Assembly: GCF_015905305.1 (NCBI RefSeq)
Contig: NZ_JADZLQ010000001.1
Coordinates: forward strand, 124,001 to 188,000
Direction of reading: 5' to 3'
From: Pinirhizobacter soli
GTDB taxonomy: Bacteria; Pseudomonadota; Gammaproteobacteria; Xanthomonadales; Rhodanobacteraceae
DNA: 64,000 bases
This document shows positions 57,284-64,000 of this stretch, piece by piece. The notes beneath the pieces are model-generated. The model made no database searches and had not been told where the DNA came from. It was given only the letters and a program-made list of their open reading frames with translations. Both the position numbers and the translations under genes were made by a program. The stretch's first letter is position 1, and every line of letters begins with the position of its first letter.

Positions 57284-60200
57284 CTACCAGCGCACGGCTA
57301 ATCCCATGTGCACGCCCTGGTCTTTGGCACCGTCGCCGAAGCGGCCGATGTAGCTGGCGTCTACCGACACGTTACGTGCTAACGCAAAGGACAGGCCAGC
57401 GTCGGCGACCCCGGCGTGGCGGCCAATGGGCGTGCCGGAGATGTCGAAGCTGTCGCTACCGCTGGCGAAGCGCATGCTGGTGGTCGGCGTCACGTCGCCC
57501 CAGGCCTGCTGCCAGCCAATGGAGACGTGCGCGTCCATGCCGCCTTGCGCAGCCAGCGACCACCGGTCGCGCAGGCCCAGGGTACCGATGTTGACGCTGT
57601 CGCTCCCGCCGGTCACGGCCAGCGCCGCGGGGCTGCCCCTTTCACGCGTACTGTCGGTATGCAACTGCACGCGTGCGAGATTGAGGAACGGTTCGATCTG
57701 CTGGCCTGCGCTGACGTCGAAGCGATATCCGCCTTCGATGAAGCCGTGAGCCACATGCGCGTCGTAGCGGTCGCCCAATCGATCGGCGAAGGTGCCGAAC
57801 GCGACCTCGCGGGTGCCGTCGATTCGCTGCCACGCATAGGCCACGCCGCCGCGCAGTGCGAATGCGCCAAAGGTCACGTCACCGTAGAGACCCAGGTCCG
57901 TGGTGGTGGCGTGGGCGTTGGAATCGCGATCGTCCACTCGCATGCTCTCCTGGCGATGGCCGGCCACTGCGCCCAGGCGCGCGTCGTTTCCGATGCCAAG
58001 GTCGGCGCCGACGAGCAACCCGCTGCCGTTGGCCTGCATGCGAGCCGCATTGCCTTCGCCATCGATAGCGCCCCAATGACCCCAGGCACTAGTCCAAGCT
58101 GTTACCCCACGAGCGTCGGTCGCTTGCGCTCCTTCGTCCTGCTGGCCAAGCAGGTGTCGATTGATGGCATCGCGTACATAGCGGCTGTCGTCGATCAGGG
58201 CGCTGTTCGTGCTGGCGAACTGCTCGCCCGATAGTGCGTCGAAACCTTGTCGTGCCGTCGACGCATCCAGGCCGACCACGGCCTTGTAGATCGGGCTGGC
58301 CATGCCTAGCGGATCGATGGCACCAGCGACGGAACGCTGGTTGCGCGTTTGGGCCACCTCGTCGAAGGGGATGTCATTGCGTGCGAGCTGCAACCTTACT
58401 GCGTTTGCGCTGTAGCTCAGGCTTGGCGTCAGGAATGCCAGGTTGGACGTGACGCTGTCGAACTGACCGGTGACGCCGCCGCCAGCCGTGATGATCGGGA
58501 ACTGTGTCTGCGGTGCCCAATTGCCGTCGTTCGCCAACGCAAGGGCCGAACCGCCTAGGATGGAAACGTGGCCCGTCACCGCGACATGGTCGCCGGTTCC
58601 GTCTGGAGAGACTTCGAACTGATAGCTCGATCCCGGATGGAACGTGGCATTGCCGTTGACGTTAAGCGTGCCGATGGAGTTGCCCGGCGTCAGCATACCA
58701 GAGAGATCCAGGCCGCCGATGCTACCGATACCGCCCAAGGCGGCGCCGCTGTCGACGGTGACCATGCCATCGAGCGTGGCACCGGCATGGGCGTCGTCGC
58801 CGACGACCAGCTTGCCGGTAGTGACCTCGGTGTTGCCGGTGAACGTGTTGGCATCGTTTAAGACCAGCGTGCCGCTACCGTTCTTCACCAGCTGCCCTGT
58901 GCCGGAAATCGTGCCGTCAAAGATGCCATCCCGCTGCTGTGTGAATACCAGCATGGCATTGTCGGCAATGGCGCCCTGCAGGCTGTAGCTATCGCCCTGC
59001 AAACCGCCTCCGCTGATGACAGTGCCACCGCTGTAAGGGTTAATGGTGCTCAGCGTGAGCATGCCGTTGCCAGTCTTGACGACTTGGCCGCTTCCAGTGA
59101 TCACGCCGTCGAAAACGGCATCATTGTCCTGAGCGAAGGTCACGGTGGCGTTATCGAAGATAGCGCCACGCAGTGTGGTGGTATCGCCCTGAAGGTTGCC
59201 CGCGTTGACGACCGTGCCGAGGTTGTATCCCATGACGCCCTTCAAGGTCAGCGTGCCTGCACCGTCCTTGATCAGTTGACCGATGCCGCCAATACTGCCG
59301 GTGAAATCGCCGTCAGTTGGTTGATCGAAGTCCACTGCAGCATCGTTGAGGGTGATGTCGCCTTGCAAGCTTGTGGTGTTGCCCTTCAAGATGCCCTGCA
59401 ACACGGTCGTGCCGCCACTATAGGTATTGGCACCAGACAGGCTCAACGTGCCCGCACCGACCTTTTGCAGCCGGCCTGTGCCGGAAATCTCCCCTGCAAA
59501 GTCTCCATCCGTCTGCTGTACGAAAAACAGCGTGCCATTGTCGACCATGTTGCCCTGTAGGCTGGTGGCATTGCCCTGCAGCGTGCCGGCGTTGATCACC
59601 GTGCCACCGGTATAGGTGTTGGCACCGACGAGCGTGAGCGTGCCTGCGCCATCCTTCAATACCTGGCCCGCGCCGCTGATCACATTGAGAAAGACGCCGC
59701 TGCTGCCTTGATTGAAGTCCACGGAGGGTGGCGTTCCCACGCCCGATGGAGAGAACGTCAAGCTGCCCTGGATCGAGTTGGTATCGCCGACCAGCTGGCC
59801 TTGCTCAATGGTCCAGTTGGTGCCTGCGTTGGGGAGGCCAGTCAGCGTCCAGGTGCTGTTGCCGGTCTTGATATTGTTGAGGAAGTTGAGGAACAGCCCC
59901 GTATTGATGGAGCCGTTGGTGTCGCCGCCAAGTGCCAGTGTGTCGCCGCCGTTGGCCGCGACGCTGGTGCTCTCGATATTGCCGGTAAACGTGGCACCCG
60001 ATATCACTACCAGCTCATTGTCGCCACCGGAAAACAGCACCGAATCGGCCTGCACAGTGCCGCTGTTGCCGCCGGCAATCACGCCGCTGGTGGTGATGGA
60101 AGCTCCGCCCCAAGCGCGTATGCCGACACCCGGGGTGCCATCCTGTGCGCTCGGAACAGGGGAAACGGTGCCGGCGTTGCCGCCAGTGATCGTGCCGGCG

Positions 60201-61201
60201 TTCTGCAGCGATGAGCCTGCACCGACCAGGTTGACGCCGGCTCCGCCGCCGCCATAGCCACCGGGCTCGTTACTACTATCCTGGAATGTACCTGCATTGC
60301 CGCCGCGGCCGCCGACAATCGAGCCCGTCGCGTTATTGACGACAGCGGCACCTGCGCCGAGTACCAGCAGGCCATCGCCGCCGCCGCCACCACCGCCGGC
60401 ATAGCCGCCATTGCCGCCCGCGCCGCCAACGCCTCCCAGCAACTGACCGTTATTCGTAAGAGAGACACTGCCTGCGCCCGCTCCGATGACCGCACCCGCG
60501 CCACCGCCGCCGCCAGCGCCGGGGTCGCCGTTCGTGGCATTGCCATTCGATGCCGTGGCTAGTGCATCGCCACCCTTACCGCCCGCACCGCCAGCGACGG
60601 TTGTCGTACTCCCCAAGATCGACGTCGAACTGGATTGGCTGATGAAAACACCCGCGCCACCGCCACCACCACCGGCGCCAACAATGCTTTGCGGGTCCGC
60701 CGTGGATGCAGCCTCGCCAGCGCCACCTGCACCGCCGGTGACAGAGCTGCTGACATTGTCTGTCGCGCCCACGCCACCGCCGCTCCCGCCAGTGGCGGTG
60801 ACGTTGATCGAACCGTCGGGGTTGAAGATCCCATTCGCGCCGGTGCCGCCGGTGCCGGCAGTGGCCGTGTTGCCAGTGCCTTCACTGGTGTTGGTGATCC
60901 AGACAGTCGCGTCGCCCCCGGTCCCGTTGCCCGCGCCACCATTCGGGCTGCGCGTGGGCCGCAGGCCAACACCACCTGCCGCGCCACAATTCAGGGGGCT
61001 GGTGGGTGTGCAGGCCTGGCTCCATGTCGGCACACTCGCACATGCCAGCACCATGGCCGCGATCGCTAGGGCAAATGGACGACGGCGCGGCGTGCGCGTT
61101 GATGCGGTCCCGGAGGAGCAACCTTGCGCGCGCGCGAGTTCGCAGGTCACCTGCACCACGGCCAGCGACCGATTCCAGACGAGTCGGTAGATACGGTTCA
61201 C
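57284..61201 (-). CDS. Autotransporter with glycine-rich region and PATR repeats
   Basis: A 1305-aa type Va secreted protein. An extended signal peptide begins MNRIYRLVWNRSLAVVQVTCELA (1-23), followed by a hydrophobic core (about 43-61). Next come a Gly-rich stretch (about 70-330, with GGAGGAGE and GGGGGGGD patterns), a beta-helix passenger with five recurring units at about 490-860 of the form GAGTLTLVGANTYTGGT, and a C-terminal beta-barrel translocator (about 1030-1305) ending GLAVRW. The barrel contains WGHWGAIDGEGN and the final strand signature. It is probably displayed or released as an adhesin or enzyme-less passenger. No catalytic motif was noticed. The gene stands alone on the minus strand. 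Confidence 0.92.
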   Translation of the reverse strand: MNRIYRLVWNRSLAVVQVTCELARAQGCSSGTASTRTPRRRPFALAIAAMVLACASVPTWSQACTPTSPLNCGAAGGVGLRPTRSPNGGAGNGTGGDATVWITNTSEGTGNTATAGTGGTGANGIFNPDGSINVTATGGSGGGVGATDNVSSSVTGGAGGAGEAASTADPQSIVGAGGGGGGAGVFISQSSSTSILGSTTTVAGGAGGKGGDALATASNGNATNGDPGAGGGGGAGAVIGAGAGSVSLTNNGQLLGGVGGAGGNGGYAGGGGGGGDGLLVLGAGAAVVNNATGSIVGGRGGNAGTFQDSSNEPGGYGGGGAGVNLVGAGSSLQNAGTITGGNAGTVSPVPSAQDGTPGVGIRAWGGASITTSGVIAGGNSGTVQADSVLFSGGDNELVVISGATFTGNIESTSVAANGGDTLALGGDTNGSINTGLFLNFLNNIKTGNSTWTLTGLPNAGTNWTIEQGQLVGDTNSIQGSLTFSPSGVGTPPSVDFNQGSSGVFLNVISGAGQVLKDGAGTLTLVGANTYTGGTVINAGTLQGNATSLQGNMVDNGTLFFVQQTDGDFAGEISGTGRLQKVGAGTLSLSGANTYSGGTTVLQGILKGNTTSLQGDITLNDAAVDFDQPTDGDFTGSIGGIGQLIKDGAGTLTLKGVMGYNLGTVVNAGNLQGDTTTLRGAIFDNATVTFAQDNDAVFDGVITGSGQVVKTGNGMLTLSTINPYSGGTVISGGGLQGDSYSLQGAIADNAMLVFTQQRDGIFDGTISGTGQLVKNGSGTLVLNDANTFTGNTEVTTGKLVVGDDAHAGATLDGMVTVDSGAALGGIGSIGGLDLSGMLTPGNSIGTLNVNGNATFHPGSSYQFEVSPDGTGDHVAVTGHVSILGGSALALANDGNWAPQTQFPIITAGGGVTGQFDSVTSNLAFLTPSLSYSANAVRLQLARNDIPFDEVAQTRNQRSVAGAIDPLGMASPIYKAVVGLDASTARQGFDALSGEQFASTNSALIDDSRYVRDAINRHLLGQQDEGAQATDARGVTAWTSAWGHWGAIDGEGNAARMQANGSGLLVGADLGIGNDARLGAVAGHRQESMRVDDRDSNAHATTTDLGLYGDVTFGAFALRGGVAYAWQRIDGTREVAFGTFADRLGDRYDAHVAHGFIEGGYRFDVSAGQQIEPFLNLARVQLHTDSTRERGSPAALAVTGGSDSVNIGTLGLRDRWSLAAQGGMDAHVSIGWQQAWGDVTPTTSMRFASGSDSFDISGTPIGRHAGVADAGLSFALARNVSVDASYIGRFGDGAKDQGVHMGLAVRW

Positions 61202-61231
61202 GCGAATTTCCCCTTCTAAACCGTCGTGCCG

Positions 61232-61423
61232 CTACGCATGGGACGCAGCCGCGGTAAAAAATGAACCTATATAGTTCTCGAAGCGCCGGAAAACATCCGG
61301 CGGCAGCACTGGCGTAAGTTCGTGCGGCGTCACCTTGCTGCCAACCGCGTGCAGGCCCGGCATGTTGGCCGCCGATTCTACGGGAAGTCCCAACACGGTC
61401 GATAGGGCTCTTTCGACGCTCAA
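61232..61423 (-). CDS. Possible 63-aa protein coupled to the MATE gene
   Basis: The TTG start at 61423 overlaps the MATE stop as TTGA, the same junction used by P450 and MATE. The product would be SVERALSTVLGLPVESAANM..., ending RRFENYIGSFFTAAASHA, without a signal peptide or recognised domain. Codon use is only moderately GC-biased at third positions. It could be a real peptide gene, the tail of a deleted gene, or chance. It may be the truncated C-terminal part of a longer protein. Confidence 0.35.
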   Translation of the reverse strand: MSVERALSTVLGLPVESAANMPGLHAVGSKVTPHELTPVLPPDVFRRFENYIGSFFTAAASHA

Positions 61424-62811
61424 CCCGCCACATTCGTCAGAACGATCTCGTTCTGTTTGCGTGCTACCGCCACCCATATCCTCCAGAAATACAACAACCC
61501 GATGCAGGCCTCGAACGACGAGCCGATCACCCAGGCCGTAGGGAGGTATTCGGGGTCGCCGACATGGCCCAGGGTGATGAAGTAGATCGTGGGGATGCTC
61601 AGCACCCACATCATCACCAGACGCACGACGAACAGGAACCGGGTGAGGCCGAAGGCTTCCAGCACTGCCTGGCCGGTCATCGAAAAGGCAAAGGCCAGGG
61701 AATACGTCCACAGTACCTTCGAGGTCGCGACCGCCGCATGGCGAATTTCCTCGGGCTTGTCGGCAAGGCCGAAGGGATCCAGCAGCACGCTGGGGGTGAC
61801 GATCTGCAGGAAGGCGGTGACCGCCACGTAAGCCAGCTCGATCACTAAAGTGACCGCCAGGATCCTCGGCACTTGATCGAACTCGCCCTGCCCCAGCGCA
61901 TTGCCGCACAGCACGCTGCAGCCTATGCCTAAGCCCAGCAGCGGAATCACGCCGATATAGCTCACCGTAAGGTTCACGTTGTTGGCGGCCAGCGCGATCA
62001 CCCCCAGCCCGGCGATGATCCAGATAAAGGCGGCGTTGCCGAAATTCCCAAGGCCCGCGGTCACTCCCAGCGCGAAGCCTTTCCTGATCCTGGGCATCAG
62101 GTCGCCGCGATGGATGCCGCGCGTGGCCACCAGCCGCCATACGCCGCTCCAGATATTCCTGGGCATGTACGCCACATAGATCACCGTGATGGCCAGGGTG
62201 CCGGCCAGCGTGCCCAGCGCCGAGCCGCGCATGCCAAGTTCCGGCAGGCCGAACTTACCGAACACCAGTCCAATGGTCGCCACGATGCCCACGGCCTGCC
62301 CTACCAGCCCGGCGACCAGCGTGATGCGGGTCTTGCCGATGCCGTTGAAGTAGGACGACAACGCCATGTTGAACGTCATCGCGGCGCCGAAGTACGCCGC
62401 CCAGTACAGGAACTGCGATTCCAGGTGAGTAAGCGCCGGGGGCCGGTCGCTCAACGAGGGAATCCAAGCCATCAGCGGCGCCAGGAGCAACAACAGCACG
62501 GCGAAGACGACACCGACGACGATGCCGGTAGAGGCCTGCCAGGCAGCGTCCTCATGGCCGGAACGGCCGAAGGCTTGCGCCACGCACGATCGCGAGAACC
62601 CCACCACCGCCACGAAGAAACCCACGATCGCCATGGCCGTGTACACCGCGGGGCCCGAGGCCGCCAGCGTGTCGCTGGAATACCGGGCAAGGCAGATCCG
62701 GTCCACCAGCATCATGATCAGGTTGCCGACCATGGAACCCATCAGCGGCAGCGAGACCTTCAGCACCCGCCTGGCGATCTCGGCGTTCGACGCGCGTGCG
62801 ATGGCGTTCAA
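61420..62811 (-). CDS. MATE-family efflux transporter
   Basis: A 463-aa inner-membrane antiporter with about 12 helices in two MatE halves (MGSMVGNLIMMLVDRICLARYSSDTLAASGPAVY and GLGIGCSVLCGNALGQGEFDQVPRILAVTLVIELAYVAV). It uses a Na+ or H+ gradient to export organic cations or natural products. The start is TTG 62811, which overlaps the P450 stop as TTGA and follows GGGGAA. This tight coupling to a P450 implies export of a P450-modified compound. Confidence 0.88.
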   Translation of the reverse strand: MNAIARASNAEIARRVLKVSLPLMGSMVGNLIMMLVDRICLARYSSDTLAASGPAVYTAMAIVGFFVAVVGFSRSCVAQAFGRSGHEDAAWQASTGIVVGVVFAVLLLLLAPLMAWIPSLSDRPPALTHLESQFLYWAAYFGAAMTFNMALSSYFNGIGKTRITLVAGLVGQAVGIVATIGLVFGKFGLPELGMRGSALGTLAGTLAITVIYVAYMPRNIWSGVWRLVATRGIHRGDLMPRIRKGFALGVTAGLGNFGNAAFIWIIAGLGVIALAANNVNLTVSYIGVIPLLGLGIGCSVLCGNALGQGEFDQVPRILAVTLVIELAYVAVTAFLQIVTPSVLLDPFGLADKPEEIRHAAVATSKVLWTYSLAFAFSMTGQAVLEAFGLTRFLFVVRLVMMWVLSIPTIYFITLGHVGDPEYLPTAWVIGSSFEACIGLLYFWRIWVAVARKQNEIVLTNVAG

Positions 62812-64000
62812 CGGGAATTCCCCGCCGACGGAACCCGCTTCTTCAGGCGCACCGGCACGGAACTCGGCGCCATGAAGAAGTTAAGTAGCTCCTTCGCCGG
62901 CGGCGCCTTGGGATCCGGTTCCAGTTCGAAGTTGCGCATGATCATCGCCACCACCACCTTGATCTCCGTCAGCGCCAGGAAACGCCCCGGGCATAGCCGC
63001 GCACCGCCACCGAACGGGAACAGCTTGCGGCTGGGATCCTCCTGCCCCGCCTCCCGCAGCTCGTCGATCCAGCGCTCGGGCTTGAATTGCTCGGGTGCGG
63101 GAAAATGCGCCTCGTCGCCTCCCTCCCCCGCCGTCGCCACGATGATCGCCGTGTTCTTGGGAATGAAGGTGTCGGCAACGACGCAGTCGGCATTAGCGGT
63201 AAGGCCGAGGTACGGCGCCACCGCTTTGAGCCTTTGCGTCTCGCTGTGTGCCGCCTCCAGGTATGGGAATGCTTTCATCTGCTCCCACTCGCGCGGCAGC
63301 GGCGCATCGCGGAGCACATAGTCCACCTCGGCGGTGAGCGCCGCGGCGGCAGCCGGGTTCTGCGACAGCTGGCAGAGCATCCAGCCGATCGAGTTGGCGG
63401 TGGTGTCTTCGCCGCCGATCACGCTCAGGATCGCATTGGCCACCAGTTCCTCATCGGTGAACCCCGACTCCGGATCCTCGCTGGCCGTGATCATGGCTTC
63501 GAGCATGTTGGCGGGTTTCTTCTGCAAGTCCCGCTGTTGCTCCATGCGCTCGCGGGTGTTGCGGATGAACTCCGCCACCCGCCTGTCGATGTCGGTGAAC
63601 GAGCGTTCGGCCGCACGATCCACCGGCAGCTTGAAGTAGCGCCAGTACGGAAACGAGGCGGTGGTGCGATGGCCAAGGCGCTGGAACATGTTGTCGATGT
63701 CGCGCTGCAACGGGTCGCCGTCCTGGTTCACCGCGTCGATGTCGTGGCCCATGGCGATGCCGACAATGGTATCTAGCGCCATGGCCTTCAGGTCGCGACG
63801 GAGGTCAATGGCGCGACCTTCGTCCAGTGCCTTGTTCCAGCGTTCCAGCATGTGCTCGGTCAGGGTGACCATCCGAGGGAAGAAGTTGCGGATCACCTCC
63901 GCGTTCAGCCCGCTCATCACCAGCTTTCGCTGCTTGCGCCACTCGGCGCCCTCGGCGGTGAACACGCCGCCGATGTTCAACTCGTTCATGATCGTCTTCA
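62808..64000 (-). CDS. Cytochrome P450 (5' end beyond the window)
   Basis: At least 397 residues of a P450, the N-terminus being cut at the right edge. It has the I-helix GGEDTTANS, the ExxR motif in SETQRL, the PERW segment (FKPERWIDEL) and the heme-binding loop FPFGGGARLCPGRFLA, whose Cys is the axial ligand. No membrane anchor is visible in the part shown. The P450 and the downstream MATE gene, with the small ORF, form a coupled chain, suggesting a biosynthetic cluster that begins outside this window. Confidence 0.92.
   Translation of the reverse strand, partial: KTIMNELNIGGVFTAEGAEWRKQRKLVMSGLNAEVIRNFFPRMVTLTEHMLERWNKALDEGRAIDLRRDLKAMALDTIVGIAMGHDIDAVNQDGDPLQRDIDNMFQRLGHRTTASFPYWRYFKLPVDRAAERSFTDIDRRVAEFIRNTRERMEQQRDLQKKPANMLEAMITASEDPESGFTDEELVANAILSVIGGEDTTANSIGWMLCQLSQNPAAAAALTAEVDYVLRDAPLPREWEQMKAFPYLEAAHSETQRLKAVAPYLGLTANADCVVADTFIPKNTAIIVATAGEGGDEAHFPAPEQFKPERWIDELREAGQEDPSRKLFPFGGGARLCPGRFLALTEIKVVVAMIMRNFELEPDPKAPPAKELLNFFMAPSSVPVRLKKRVPSAGNSR

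Noticed and set aside
60100-60900. Repetitive Gly-rich DNA that might be read as a CRISPR-like or satellite array
   Set aside because: Units vary in length and keep codon structure, as expected for a Gly-rich passenger. There are no uniform spacers.
60486-61190. Plus-strand frame rich in Pro and Ala within the autotransporter gene
   Set aside because: It is the antisense of Gly-rich codons, which always gives Pro/Ala-rich frames.
1-64000. Search for tRNA, rRNA, CRISPR arrays, integrases and intact transposases
   Set aside because: None was recognised by eye. Absence is not proof, because short RNA genes are hard to see without a covariance search.

Overview
The window is a GC-rich, gene-dense stretch of a gammaproteobacterial chromosome. 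Tat-exported alpha/beta hydrolases, TonB-dependent transport, a flavin-dependent halogenase beside a TonB receptor, a RIO-type kinase, MddA, an M61 peptidase and a beta-propeller/Y_Y_Y sensor kinase together suggest a soil or plant-associated member of the Xanthomonadales, most likely Rhodanobacteraceae (Dyella, Luteibacter or Frateuria-like). This is inferred from gene content only. I found no rRNA, tRNA, CRISPR array or intact insertion sequence.

Layout. 0-9.6 kb is a mosaic: a PQQ-type sugar dehydrogenase, decayed gene pieces, a GGDEF protein, a trypsin-like protease, a RIO kinase, a Tat-exported haloperoxidase-like hydrolase, an atypical RegA-like regulator and pyruvate oxidase (poxB). 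9.6-19.1 kb is a carbohydrate locus: TonB receptor plus tryptophan-type halogenase in one operon, a GH3 beta-glucosidase, a LacI regulator and an MFS sugar transporter. The same 14-bp palindrome lies in front of the receptor and in front of the GH3 gene. 19.2-26.1 kb holds a Tat-exported hydrolase, the yceI / 50-aa peptide / CPBP protease operon, a LuxR-type regulator, a kinase-like small membrane protein with no phosphoacceptor His, and a 990-aa sensor kinase. A conserved C-rich/G-rich box recurs in front of several of these.

26-33 kb carries mddA, an outer-membrane barrel protein, an M61 peptidase coupled to a truncated hemoglobin, and secreted proteins of unknown function. 33-44 kb mixes SDRs, an epoxide-hydrolase-like protein, small lipoproteins, an MBL hydrolase, an ArsR-SRPBCC pair, a truncated Rhs tip fused in frame to a likely immunity protein, a decayed NmrA-like gene with its HxlR regulator, and a DUF3800 protein. 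At 43.5-43.8 kb lies a strongly structured repeat, parts of which recur at 6.9 kb and 0.1 kb. 44-57 kb has lipoproteins, a VOC protein, ATP-grasp, cytochrome b561, a processive glycosyltransferase, a DUF2975/XRE pair, a retropepsin-like protease, an epimerase-DoxX fusion with a DUF2269 protein, yghU, a lower-GC YkgJ cluster, an SDR and an HbpS-like protein. 57-64 kb has a 1305-aa autotransporter and then a coupled P450-MATE-small ORF chain that runs off the right edge.

How genes work together (inference): the 9.6-19.1 kb locus is a beta-glucoside uptake and hydrolysis module under local LacI control. The 19-26 kb region looks like an envelope-sensing two-component module and its targets. The most unusual items are the repeat element, the Rhs toxin-immunity fusion, the kinase and regulator proteins that lack their phosphorylation residues, and the TTGA-coupled P450 operon.
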